From the NCBI GenBank assembly GCA_008690995.1, contig VRMN01000011.1, positions 519,410-583,409 of the forward strand: a stretch of 64,000 nucleotides of DNA, in the 5' to 3' direction. The translations under genes and the position numbers were made by a program. Each line of letters starts with the position of its first letter. Position 1 is the first letter of the stretch. The notes beneath the pieces are model-generated. The model was not told the DNA's origin. It did no database searches and worked only from the letters and a program-made list of their open reading frames with translations. The DNA is from Porphyridium purpureum (taxonomy: Eukaryota; Rhodophyta; Bangiophyceae; Porphyridiales; Porphyridiaceae). This document shows, piece after piece, positions 48,595-57,923 of the stretch.

Positions 48595-49551
48595 ATGTCG
48601 GATAGTGAAGAAGTCGATCGACTGCGAACGCAACTCGCTTTGGCGCTTAGTTCGAATATCATTGCTCAGAATACTACCGAATTGAAGGCACGAGAATATG
48701 CGCTTTATTCGATGATCACCGAGTCCAAGCTCATGAGCGTTGAAAAGGAAATTCAAGGTCTGCGGCGTGATATCGACGAGATAATCCGAATGCTCCGCGA
48801 ACGCGAACGAGATCGTATCGCGGATCCGATTGCTGTGCGGGAACCGAGAAGTGGTGAAAACATACAGGGTGCAGGCTTCAATACGGACGTTATCTGGATG
48901 CGTACGTCTATGATCAATGCACAGCGCAATTTATCCGAGTTTCTGTCGCGGATCAATTGCCGTTACATGGCGTGCCAGAATTCGCATGTGGTTCCCGAAT
49001 TGGTCATGGTGGATTGGCCAGTGCAACATTCGGATGGATGGCCTGCCAAGATCGAACGCATTGATGATTTGCAGTATCCAATTCCTGAACATGTTTTGTT
49101 AGAGCATCCGGCATTCGGTGTACGACAGAAGAGCAAGATTCAGCGTATAAGTCGAGTATACGTTCATTTCCAAGGTCAAGCGTTGACAAGCGATCTGTTG
49201 AAGTTCCATCCTCATCCGGATGCATCTACTGTCTGGTCCAATCTTTTATCGTATATTCTGGTTTGCTGGAATGTCACGGGGAGCCGTCGGTATCCGTGGG
49301 AGAACTTTTCGTGGGTGACAAAGGAAAAGATCCGTGGGGTTTTCGAATGCTACGAATCGACATACGGCTCTGCCTGTCTTCGTTTCTGTCATTTGTACGG
49401 GTTCGATGAGGTGGACACGGATCCTCCCATAGCGTGCTCTCGCGCATGTACACAAGGTTGCCTTCGTAGGCGTGGAAGAACCTTGCATGATTTCGCGACT
49501 GACTGTAAACGCATGCACGATACGTTGATCCGTATGAAATGTAGCCTTTAA
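48595..49551 (+). CDS. Transposon-borne coiled-coil protein of unknown function
   Basis: 318 residues, not recognised. The first 80 residues form a heptad-rich coiled coil (EEVDRLRTQLALALSS, SVEKEIQGLRRDIDEIIRMLRERERDR). The remainder looks globular and rich in Trp and aromatic residues (VIWMRTSMINAQRNLSEFLSRINCRYMACQNS, VMVDWPVQHSDGWPAKI, STVWSNLLSYILVCWNVTGSRRYPWENFSWV). The C-terminus is Cys-rich: CLRFCHLYGFDEVD, then ACSRACTQGCLRRRG and a final KRMHDTLIRMKCSL, which could bind metal. A coiled coil plus folded domain suggests an oligomer, perhaps a helper of the transposase. Intact ORF, ATG start. Confidence 0.7.
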   Translation: MSDSEEVDRLRTQLALALSSNIIAQNTTELKAREYALYSMITESKLMSVEKEIQGLRRDIDEIIRMLRERERDRIADPIAVREPRSGENIQGAGFNTDVIWMRTSMINAQRNLSEFLSRINCRYMACQNSHVVPELVMVDWPVQHSDGWPAKIERIDDLQYPIPEHVLLEHPAFGVRQKSKIQRISRVYVHFQGQALTSDLLKFHPHPDASTVWSNLLSYILVCWNVTGSRRYPWENFSWVTKEKIRGVFECYESTYGSACLRFCHLYGFDEVDTDPPIACSRACTQGCLRRRGRTLHDFATDCKRMHDTLIRMKCSL

Positions 49552-49615
49552 TAAAACATCTTGGACGAAATCTAGGTCTACTTCACATTAAAATGTATGC
49601 TCATATCGGATCATT

Positions 49616-50650
49616 TCACTCGATCGAATGCGAGTCGTTGTCCAGCATTGCCATATCTTCAGCCAAAGTATCCGCCTCTTTATACGATTCCGCTGCTGCA
49701 TTCCATTCGTCCCTGCACTGGTCGTGGGCAAGCGTGAACGCTTCAAAGCTTCCGGATGAAGGTACAAGAACACAATCCTGGATTATCTTTTTCAATGCAA
49801 TGTTCGACCTGCTGTAGCGCGTGCCCGGCGCGAGCTCTGCACGGATGACCTGGAGTATGCGGTGCTTGAATCCGATGAAACTCTTATTATGCTCCTCGGC
49901 CAATTCGAAATACTTGCTGGCAAGCTCCGTTCGGAGCTTGCGATTCATCTGACCGATCCTCATCGAGGTCTCTTCCCCCGTATGCCGCATTCTTGACCAT
50001 GTCGTTGTTCTACGCGAAATGAGTCCATCCGGTTCGAAGAGAATTCGAAGCTTGATCAGTTCATCCGATATCGTGCGCACTTGTCCGTAGTCAGCGTATT
50101 CGGACATAGCGTCAATATCAGGATCTCTCATACGTTGCTGAAAACCATTGTTGCTCAGATCCTTGGGCTCGACGAGGATCTGCCACGAATGCAAGAAATG
50201 TGGCGTCGGATTCAACCACATCAATACTTCTGGCACATTTGCAAATATCGCAGCCGTACAAGAATCCGTATGCATCGTCCTAGTGATTGAATCAATGTAT
50301 CCGGGTGAGAGCCATACGCGCGGTGGCATTTCCCATGGTCTTGCCGACGTTCGACGGCGACGCGAACCCACCTTGTATTCGTCTTCGTCATCTTCCACCG
50401 GATTCTCAGCACGACGAAATAGATCCCATGTAAATTCGACAATCGCTGGAACTGCACGAACGAAGTATTCGATGATATCATTCATTGCCGGATCATGCTT
50501 TTCGTAGTCCTTGAATACATATCGGCTCTGAAACTGGTCCACGATCTGCCGCGTGATACGAATTTGAGCTGCAAAGTAATGCCATGCGATGTGATAGCGT
50601 GCGACCCACAGTCGTGCATGAAGTTCGCTGAATCGATTATACTGGTCCAT
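49616..50650 (-). CDS. Transposon-borne protein of unknown function
   Basis: 344 residues, not recognised. Starts MDQYNRFSELHARLWVARYHIAWHYF and reads as a mostly helical protein with aromatic-rich first 120 residues, a basic patch SRRRRTSARPWEMPPRVWLSP at about 98-118, SWQILVEPKDLSNNG, and a helical C-terminal half (MRIGQMNRKLRTELASKYFELAEEHNKSFIGFKHRILQVIRAELAPG). No membrane segment or zinc cluster. It starts 24 bp past the stop of the 865-aa gene on the same strand, so the two may be co-transcribed or overlap in UTRs. Confidence 0.7.
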   Translation of the reverse strand: MDQYNRFSELHARLWVARYHIAWHYFAAQIRITRQIVDQFQSRYVFKDYEKHDPAMNDIIEYFVRAVPAIVEFTWDLFRRAENPVEDDEDEYKVGSRRRRTSARPWEMPPRVWLSPGYIDSITRTMHTDSCTAAIFANVPEVLMWLNPTPHFLHSWQILVEPKDLSNNGFQQRMRDPDIDAMSEYADYGQVRTISDELIKLRILFEPDGLISRRTTTWSRMRHTGEETSMRIGQMNRKLRTELASKYFELAEEHNKSFIGFKHRILQVIRAELAPGTRYSRSNIALKKIIQDCVLVPSSGSFEAFTLAHDQCRDEWNAAAESYKEADTLAEDMAMLDNDSHSIE

Positions 50651-50674
50651 TCGAAAGCTCCTTCCGTGTTTATC

Positions 50675-53272
50675 CTAATCAGCGTGATGGCGCGTTACAT
50701 CGAATACAGGCCATTGCCTCCTCCATTCAATCACACTTTCTACTCGCACCTGGAACGACGGCCAGTAGGCACAGATCTCATGGAATGCAGTAATCGTATG
50801 CACGCTCGATAGGTACGAACCACTCGGATAACCATTCATTGTATCCATTTCTGGCGAGAAGCTCGTGGAGGTATCCGAATATTTTCTGAGCACCTGGTCA
50901 TACGCGAAAACATCAATTTCCTTTGTTTCAGCGAGCAACATTCGCCGCGTCACTTGATTCCGACCGAATCCAACCCTGGCATCCATCGACCGTTTGTAAT
51001 ACGCATGTTCATATGCTGCTTCGATGCATCGTTGTTCTTGATCACCCCCCATCGTTTTCTTCCGGCACAACAAGAATCGATGTGCGTATCGGATGCCACG
51101 CAGCACATCCTGAAGAGGATGAACCGGAAGGCGCTCCACAGTGCCAATCGGATTCGTATACACATCTTCGTAAGAGAAATCATCGCATGAACATCCGTAT
51201 CGAGAATCACATTTGTTTCCCATCGAAGCCGTATGCGTGTATCGACATGGTCTGTATGCCATACAGGCAAGCGCGCCTTGGACTGCGCAAGTCACCGCAT
51301 ACCATTCGTTGGCTAGAGATTCAAAGTGACCTAAGGCATCAAATCCACGTCGCATCTCCGCTGGTTGCATTAATTCCGTATTATCCATCGGATGTGCAAA
51401 TCGGAGCCTTGCGTACGCATTATTCATATTCAAGGCATTGATACGGATTAGATCCCAGAGCATTGCTGTATCTCTCAGCATCCATGAAAACATGCCGCTA
51501 TCCGCTATCGTGAAGCCGGTTGGGTCTGATGGATGATTCATCACCCGAATAATATAATCCTCGGATGCAAACTTTCGTCCTCGGTAACCCGTCGTCTTCT
51601 TCGTCGCCAGGTGGGGTACCTCCTGAATGAGGTACGCACCGATATCCGCGTGCAGGAATTGACAGTCATCCGAAGTAAACGCGAATTCATCCGTAAAGTA
51701 TTCGTCTACTGTGTAGTTGCTGAACAGCAGCGCATTCGGAAGCTCTGCACCGTTATAGTCTTCGCGTGGAGAGTCTTCGCACGGAGTGACTTCGAAAAAT
51801 TCGAGCCCGGTCAGACCGTCGGTGAAGTTCTGATGCGGATCTTTGTTCTCGAACGACCATGCCGTAAGCATTCGCATGTAGAAGTCGACGTTCAGAATCA
51901 CATCCAAAAGATGCAGACCCACCTTGTCATTTTCCTTGGCCTCTATGTGAATGGCCTTATACGTATTCTCACTTGCATCCTTGTACATCGCACTGAATCG
52001 ATCTATGATGTCGTAATGCGAAAAGCCTCGTCTGATGGACTTAGGTTGCTGCATCGGATGACTGCTTCGACCGAGAGTGCACGTATCTGTCCGTGCACGC
52101 TTCGGATCCTGACGTGAAGCAAATATCCCAGGCACATTTCGGATATCACTTCGAATTTCTCCTCGGATATAGCTAGGTCCCGGATCGTCTTCGCGGCTGT
52201 ATGAAGCCGTGTCATACTTGACATTCCCATATCCGCGGGGAATCTGTCCCGGGCGCGGGAGCGAACTGCTTCCTCGCCTTTCGAATGGCGCACGGTACGT
52301 TCCGGATCCAGAACCACTTGGCATATCGATTCTACCATACCCAGGCGGGCCTCGTAGCGTTTTCTGGGTATTCGGATTCAGCGCAGCGGCCCCAAGTCGC
52401 AGCGAACTCGCCGAATTACTACGGATGAGTCCACCACGAATGCGACGGCTGCGCTCATCAGCATCCGATGCTTCACTACTTTCGATCGAATCTGACATTC
52501 GTCGTTTCCCTTTGTCAACAGTCGAGACCCTTTTCGATCGCCGAGTATTCGGATTTACGTCAGACTCAGCATGCTGTCCTGAAGGTGCGTTCGAATCACG
52601 CAAATTCGTTTCAGGCGTTCTCTTGACACGCATATCCGTATCCATTTTCGCAGCGTCCAACGAATCTCCGGATGCATATTTCTCTGCACCAGCACCTGCT
52701 GCAGGTAGTCCGGTATCCGCTGGAACGTGTCCGCGCAATGCTCTTGCCGACACACTCTGCGAATCCGACGACACAGAAACCGCGCGAATCGGAGATCGAC
52801 GGCCAACACTGGACATGGGTGTGGTCGACTTCTTCGCAGTATCCGAAGCCTTTCCCACGATATCGGACGGTTTCGCACCGACGTCCTTCACTGGATCCTC
52901 CTTCGGATTTGCACCGACGTCCTTCACTAGATCCTCCTTCGGATTCGTCTCCGCGTCCGCGCATTTCGCACCAATCGGATCACCTACTGCAACCGTCTCA
53001 GCTGAAGCCGTAGCTGGCGCGGACTCCGACGGCATTTTTTCCACATCCCTCTCAACTTCATCATTCGGATGACCTCTGACGGCTGCCTTCAGTTTCGACG
53101 ATGCTCCACGCACTGCCGAACCCTGACCCGCACCGGACGCACGCCCAGGCTCCACCTTTTTCGTCGCCGCCGGATTCGTCGCTTTACCCCCCTTGCCCTG
53201 CGCACTTCCGGATACCACTTTCCTTCCTTTCGACGGATTCGGATCCGCCACTTTCTTCCCGGTGTTCTCCAT
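50675..53272 (-). CDS. Transposon-borne large protein of unknown function, disordered N-terminus
   Basis: About 865 residues from the first ATG at 53272; the frame opens at a GTG at 53296. Residues 1-400 are disordered: Lys/Gly/Ala-rich, with an imperfect direct repeat (NPKEDLVKDVGA, NPKEDPVKDVGA), basic nuclear-signal-like patches (TRRSKRVSTVDKGKRRM), and Ser-rich segments (RSNSASSLRLG). The C-terminal 450 residues look folded: FSHYDIIDRFSAMYKDASENTYKAIHI, LLDVILNVDFYMRMLTAWSFENKDP, a tight Cys stretch CDSRYGCSCDD, VHPLQDVLRGIRYAHRFLLC. A basic disordered tail plus a folded domain suggests nucleic-acid or chromatin binding. Function unknown. Confidence 0.7.
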   Translation of the reverse strand: MENTGKKVADPNPSKGRKVVSGSAQGKGGKATNPAATKKVEPGRASGAGQGSAVRGASSKLKAAVRGHPNDEVERDVEKMPSESAPATASAETVAVGDPIGAKCADAETNPKEDLVKDVGANPKEDPVKDVGAKPSDIVGKASDTAKKSTTPMSSVGRRSPIRAVSVSSDSQSVSARALRGHVPADTGLPAAGAGAEKYASGDSLDAAKMDTDMRVKRTPETNLRDSNAPSGQHAESDVNPNTRRSKRVSTVDKGKRRMSDSIESSEASDADERSRRIRGGLIRSNSASSLRLGAAALNPNTQKTLRGPPGYGRIDMPSGSGSGTYRAPFERRGSSSLPRPGQIPRGYGNVKYDTASYSREDDPGPSYIRGEIRSDIRNVPGIFASRQDPKRARTDTCTLGRSSHPMQQPKSIRRGFSHYDIIDRFSAMYKDASENTYKAIHIEAKENDKVGLHLLDVILNVDFYMRMLTAWSFENKDPHQNFTDGLTGLEFFEVTPCEDSPREDYNGAELPNALLFSNYTVDEYFTDEFAFTSDDCQFLHADIGAYLIQEVPHLATKKTTGYRGRKFASEDYIIRVMNHPSDPTGFTIADSGMFSWMLRDTAMLWDLIRINALNMNNAYARLRFAHPMDNTELMQPAEMRRGFDALGHFESLANEWYAVTCAVQGALACMAYRPCRYTHTASMGNKCDSRYGCSCDDFSYEDVYTNPIGTVERLPVHPLQDVLRGIRYAHRFLLCRKKTMGGDQEQRCIEAAYEHAYYKRSMDARVGFGRNQVTRRMLLAETKEIDVFAYDQVLRKYSDTSTSFSPEMDTMNGYPSGSYLSSVHTITAFHEICAYWPSFQVRVESVIEWRRQWPVFDVTRHHAD

Positions 53273-53703
53273 CTCGTCCCGCTCACCACCACTCACGCAC
53301 CCGCACTGTCCACCGCGCTACCGCCCTCTCCGCCTTGTCCGCCTTCCCAGCGCTTCCCACCTTCGCACAACCCACCTTCTCCGGATCACACCAACTTCCC
53401 CACACGATCTGCTCTTCGCCCCACGGCCACTGCGGCCTGCGCGTTTGACTTGTATCGAATTTGATGGACCCAAATGAAAAAAATGGCAGAATTGAATGGC
53501 ATGTGGGGTTTTGTCGGGAAAATTACGCATTCACAGAGAGAAAGCTTTATATTAACTACCTCTTTGGCTTGCCGTGGTACAAACGCTACGCCTGCGTCCA
53601 GGAAAGACGCGTGCGTCGGATTGACGGAAGGCTTTGGAGGCGGAACGGATACAGCGTGACGTGCGCGAAAACATACGGATAGGAAGACTTCCCCAAACCG
53701 CGA
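53273..53703. promoter_or_regulatory. Divergent promoter region of the transposase gene
   Basis: About 430 bp between the 865-aa gene and the transposase. Left part is CCTCC/CACCACC-rich; right part is AT-richer. A short plus-strand ORF around 53461-53680 is not convincing. Confidence 0.45.
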
Positions 53704-56700
53704 ATGGACAGACAGCAAGGCCTCGAGAGCAACGCTTGGCATCGACGTAGAAACAAACGTATCCGATGCGATGGGACCCGATGCGACTTCACCGTACCAG
53801 AGGATGAGGGATTGACTTACTCCACGCGACTTCACATGATGCAGTCACACAAGCGCAAGTGTAAACTTCGCATGCATCCGAATCGACTCCCGTATACGCA
53901 GGCCTACTTATTTGATGCGGACGACGGTAGTTTGCAGAGGGAGGACAGTCCGGATGATACGGGAAGCGCAAATACAGAAACGCGGACTGGACGAGGCAGT
54001 GAGCTTCCTGATATCCGGATGGATGACGAGGACCCGGAAATGCAATTTCATTCGGATCGTGACATTGACAGCGGTTGCGAGAGCTTGCATGCAAACCTGA
54101 CACAGGATGCGGAAATGTATCTAAGACCGATGGAGCCGGTGCGTGGCGGAGAAGAAGGAGAAGAGCAAGTCGAATATATCTTAGGTCCGTATGCCAAGCA
54201 CTTTAATGCGTTATTAAACCAAAAGACTTTACGAGAGCGCTTGCAAGATCGTGACGACGAGATGTCAAAATTCGTACGGAGTCTGACAGGCGCGGGTGAA
54301 ATGGAAGATGTTGATCTGGATGAAGCAATCGAGATGATACGATTTAAAAACGACCAGGAAGTATTCATCCAGAAGCATGGGATATCCGTACGTCATGCCA
54401 CGGACTTAAAGTCGATTGAAGCCAAACTCTTACGAATTGCTATCCGTATGACTCTGCGCCAAGTAAGCCAGCTGACAAAACACTCATTTACCATGTTGAA
54501 AAGGTATCCGTTAAACCACGAGGCGTCTCGAATCGACGCTGTATACGCTGCATTACAAAGCAAATTGAACATAGCTTCCTCTCACGTGCTGAAACGAGCA
54601 ACAAAACTTCTTTTCACATTCAGATCTTCGAAGCGGATGTCTTCGCTTCTTGGCAATCCGAGTATTAAACCTGTTGAGACGTACGTCGAGTATGGTCGCG
54701 GAATCCGACTGAGACGAAACACCCTACGCCGGAACGTGAAGCAAACGATCCGATTTCGTGAACCGATGGACATCGTCATGCGTTCAGCTGCAGCTATTAT
54801 TGATGAATACGGATTGGAGCCATTCGTTATCGACTTATTCAAAACCCGGGATCGCGAAATAGTGATGCATCCGCAGGATGGAAACCTCTGCATCAGCGCA
54901 GCCCGTCGGATAGAATTTGAAGTGAATCGAAAACATGGACCGGATCCACCTCAGGTTGTAATTCTTCCAATACAGATATTTGCGGATGAGTCCCATATGA
55001 CCCAGAATGGACGACACACAGTGACGCCACTGAAGATACGAATAGTACATCGAAGGCTGTTTGATACACACTCTTCCCGTATTCCTCAAGTCGTCGCATA
55101 CTTACCACCTGTGGATACCCGAAGTATTGCACGAGCATTTGGTGAGGAAACAAGTATCCGCATTGATCCGAAGCTAGCCAAAAGAGAGCTCGAATCGTCC
55201 ATGTACCATGCAATTATGAATAAGGCATTCCACCATCTCATGATCGCGAATAAATTCGGAGTGCCAGTCCTGTGGAATCATCGCCGCTTGCTTCTTTTTC
55301 CTATTGCATACAAGTTGTCAATGGACATGCCGATGATCTCAAAATGCTCATTTACGAAAGCTTCTTTTGTATCCGGATCCCGTGCTCGAACCATGCCATG
55401 CCATCAATGCATGGTGATAGCGCCAGAGGCCACAACTCGAGCAGTCGAAGCAGGACCAAATTCGGATGCATCCAAGGCAGAAGAGTTCTGGATTACGCGT
55501 ATTCCTCTGCAATATCGCTGTGAGAAGCAGGTTGAACCTTTCATCACGCAGAATTTATCTGCATGGGGCACGCTACAGAGAAAAGAACAATCTCTCCACT
55601 TTCTCGGTGACTCAGCGGCTATCGGATGGAATCGATTTGATGATGACGATGACGTTGCATTCAATGCAACGATATCCGCATTCAAACACAAAATACATCT
55701 GCGCAACCGCGGGAGATTTCAACTGACAGGCATAGATGGCTTGCACGGATTCCTTGCATTTTGGCTTCGAGGTATCACAATCGCTGGTCTCAAAGCATTG
55801 CTGAGCAAACCGAATACTGTACACGAGGTAGGCCTCGTCGCTGAGAGACTCACGGAAGCGCAGCAGCGAGCTACGCGACACTTGAACGAAGTAGAACATT
55901 CGGATTTTCCACGCATGTGGGCTTCACTCGATTTCGATGAACAAAGACATGGAAGTGCATCCGAAGATACCAGTGGCGATGATTCAGAGTCGCATGACGA
56001 ATACTCTTCGGATGATGACATTGTCCGCGCGAATGAAAGAAATTCGTCACAAACGAATACACGTCAAAGACCAAAGGCCAAAGCAAAGACGAACGACTCT
56101 CACATCAATCCGAGGAGGGCAGAGTCCAACAGAAAGGGCAGCGTATCTGACCAACTTCGAGGTATCATCGACTCAGCAGCAGGTAAAGCTTGGAACCAAA
56201 TTGCGACGGAGATAACGGATGAGGCGAGGTTCCGGCGACCAGCGACATACTCTCCGATACGATTATCTTCGTTTTTATCCGACTTACCCAAATTCGCAGA
56301 ACAATCATATTCGCTGGGCTTTCTACTTCAAATGATTGTTCTTGTACACCAGGAGCATTTACTCTCGGATCGTACACGTGAAAGCTTTACCGAACTTGCA
56401 ACCAGATGTATCCGACTGTATGGCGTACTATACAAAGAAAAGCTGCGTCGACCATGGCTTGAACTCATCCCAAGGCTCACATCCGACTTGCAATCCCGAC
56501 TCGATTCATACAAGCGGCAGATCAATCTACGTTGGAATGCTCCGAAAATACATGCACTGTCTCACTTCGGGGACAACTTGACGGATCTGGGACCGATAAA
56601 GTTTTGGGATACTACGGATGGAGAGAAATCGTTTCAAATCGACAAGGCGTGGTTCAAATCACTGGTCAGCGCAGATACGAATATCCCACATAATGTCATG

Positions 56701-57570
56701 CTGCAGCGCGCAGAGGTGTTCGAAATCGGATCTTCTTCTTCGTACTGGTTTGATAAGCTTGCAAGGAACAAGGATTCGAATGCAATTGCATACACACACG
56801 AACAAGTATCCGATGAAGCATACACACATACACGAGAATCGGATGCCGCTCGAGCGTGGTACCGGCACCGCTCGTCTTCTGTGAACTGTTCATCGATCCT
56901 TTTCGGAATCTGGCAGAACGCGTGCACTACTCTGAGGTACAGCAGCGAATCCGGATTCGAGGCTGCCCCTTCATGGCGACCAACATCGTGGAACCCTTCT
57001 ATATCATTCGAATCCGCTGATGACGAAGAAACGAACATGCTCTGGTTGCACACGGATACGGCTTTGAAGACGTATGCATCCGAGAAACTCCAAACGGCTG
57101 TGAATGATGGTACTGCAACCTTCCAAGCTTTCAGACAAGTTCAACTGAAAAAGCCTCGCGACGAAGCCGAATGCATTGTTGCACATCCGAATCACTATCG
57201 TTCTCCGAGATGGGACATTCTCGAATACGCACTACAAACTGGTCACCCTGAACGCCACGGATATGGAAAATGCATCCTAATTGTCCGGATCAAATTACAG
57301 GGACCTTACGACGAATCCTTTGACGTGGTGGTGATACAAGATTTAGAGGCGCACGATGGAGAAATCGAAAAGTCAGAGTGCAAATGCAAATGCAAGCGCC
57401 TAGATCCGGTGTTTCATCATTACCGACTCAGTAATAATTCGGTAAAAGTATTGGACACAGAAACGATAACCGGGCGAGTGACAGCATTCAAGGATATCCG
57501 CATGAAGGACAGCCGATGGTACTACCTTTTAAACCCAAGCACATTCGAAGGCGTACTAGAATACAATTAA
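53704..57570 (+). CDS. DDE transposase of the DNA transposon, Plavaka/CACTA-like
   Basis: 1288 residues, intact. An N-terminal C2H2/BED-like finger (C22, C27, H44, H49). The catalytic core is read from motifs recalled from Plavaka elements: VVILPIQIFADESHMTQNGR (Asp428) followed by PLKIRI and later YLPP; a cysteine pair MPCHQCMV (C566, C569); GIDGLHGFLAF (Asp678, His681); and the C-terminal block WNAPKIHALSHFGDNL...GPIKFWDTTDGEKSFQIDK (Glu974) ending in NVMLQRAEVFE, which parallels the IH...H...FG...TE...E..H..K region of Plavaka and the lGPv...ER..g..K region of plant TNP2. Which residues form the DDE triad cannot be fixed by eye. The last 230 residues are of unknown role. Confidence 0.75.
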   Translation: MDRQQGLESNAWHRRRNKRIRCDGTRCDFTVPEDEGLTYSTRLHMMQSHKRKCKLRMHPNRLPYTQAYLFDADDGSLQREDSPDDTGSANTETRTGRGSELPDIRMDDEDPEMQFHSDRDIDSGCESLHANLTQDAEMYLRPMEPVRGGEEGEEQVEYILGPYAKHFNALLNQKTLRERLQDRDDEMSKFVRSLTGAGEMEDVDLDEAIEMIRFKNDQEVFIQKHGISVRHATDLKSIEAKLLRIAIRMTLRQVSQLTKHSFTMLKRYPLNHEASRIDAVYAALQSKLNIASSHVLKRATKLLFTFRSSKRMSSLLGNPSIKPVETYVEYGRGIRLRRNTLRRNVKQTIRFREPMDIVMRSAAAIIDEYGLEPFVIDLFKTRDREIVMHPQDGNLCISAARRIEFEVNRKHGPDPPQVVILPIQIFADESHMTQNGRHTVTPLKIRIVHRRLFDTHSSRIPQVVAYLPPVDTRSIARAFGEETSIRIDPKLAKRELESSMYHAIMNKAFHHLMIANKFGVPVLWNHRRLLLFPIAYKLSMDMPMISKCSFTKASFVSGSRARTMPCHQCMVIAPEATTRAVEAGPNSDASKAEEFWITRIPLQYRCEKQVEPFITQNLSAWGTLQRKEQSLHFLGDSAAIGWNRFDDDDDVAFNATISAFKHKIHLRNRGRFQLTGIDGLHGFLAFWLRGITIAGLKALLSKPNTVHEVGLVAERLTEAQQRATRHLNEVEHSDFPRMWASLDFDEQRHGSASEDTSGDDSESHDEYSSDDDIVRANERNSSQTNTRQRPKAKAKTNDSHINPRRAESNRKGSVSDQLRGIIDSAAGKAWNQIATEITDEARFRRPATYSPIRLSSFLSDLPKFAEQSYSLGFLLQMIVLVHQEHLLSDRTRESFTELATRCIRLYGVLYKEKLRRPWLELIPRLTSDLQSRLDSYKRQINLRWNAPKIHALSHFGDNLTDLGPIKFWDTTDGEKSFQIDKAWFKSLVSADTNIPHNVMLQRAEVFEIGSSSSYWFDKLARNKDSNAIAYTHEQVSDEAYTHTRESDAARAWYRHRSSSVNCSSILFGIWQNACTTLRYSSESGFEAAPSWRPTSWNPSISFESADDEETNMLWLHTDTALKTYASEKLQTAVNDGTATFQAFRQVQLKKPRDEAECIVAHPNHYRSPRWDILEYALQTGHPERHGYGKCILIVRIKLQGPYDESFDVVVIQDLEAHDGEIEKSECKCKCKRLDPVFHHYRLSNNSVKVLDTETITGRVTAFKDIRMKDSRWYYLLNPSTFEGVLEYN

Positions 57571-57662
57571 AAGACAAAGTCCGATGAAGTCTCATCTTCT
57601 CATGATTGAAATTATTCGCTACCACCCATCTCGCAAACTTTAAAGTTGCAGACAGTATCGAG

Positions 57663-57923
57663 CAGTTTTTCGGGCAGTTTTTCGGGCACTTGATTTTGCA
57701 GCCTTTCTTTATTGCCTAGTAAATCGCTGTACGCACGGAAAGTCTACTGTACCTACAGTTTTTCGATCAGTTTTTCGATCAGTTTTTCGACACTTCAGTA
57801 TGACAGTTTTTCGAACGCTGCGAGAGAGGTACAGCAAATAGCTGTACTTTACATGCTTACATCAATTTCAGTTTTTCGTTTAGTTTTTCGGTCAGTTTTT
57901 CGCTCCATTTGTGTCACGGACTG
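57663..57923. repeat. Right terminal and subterminal repeat array of the DNA transposon
   Basis: Nine CAGTTTTTCGnn units: two at 57663-57686, three at about 57756-57791, one at 57803, and three at 57869-57905 next to the terminal CACGGACTG (57915-57923). The units here vary more in the last two bases (GG, AT, AC, AA, TT, CT) than those of the left end. A small palindrome GTACAG...CTGTAC lies at 57829-57846. Confidence 0.85.

Larger units (their letters stand above)
45071..57923. mobile_element. 12.85-kb multi-gene DNA transposon, Plavaka/CACTA-like
   Basis: Outer ends are the 9-bp inverted CAGTCCGTG (45071-45079) and CACGGACTG (57915-57923). Just inside each lie three copies of GAAAAACTGACC-type 12-mers, followed in both cases by an AAAT...TGTAAGCA segment, so the ends are inverted repeats about 60-80 bp long with indels. 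The flanking dinucleotide TC occurs on both sides (45069-45070 and 57924-57925) as a 2-bp target duplication; removing the element and one TC restores the gag frame. Five large genes lie inside: 45389-48040 (-), 48595-49551 (+), 49616-50650 (-), 50675-53272 (-) and the transposase 53704-57570 (+). No recognised host gene is present. Confidence 0.82.
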
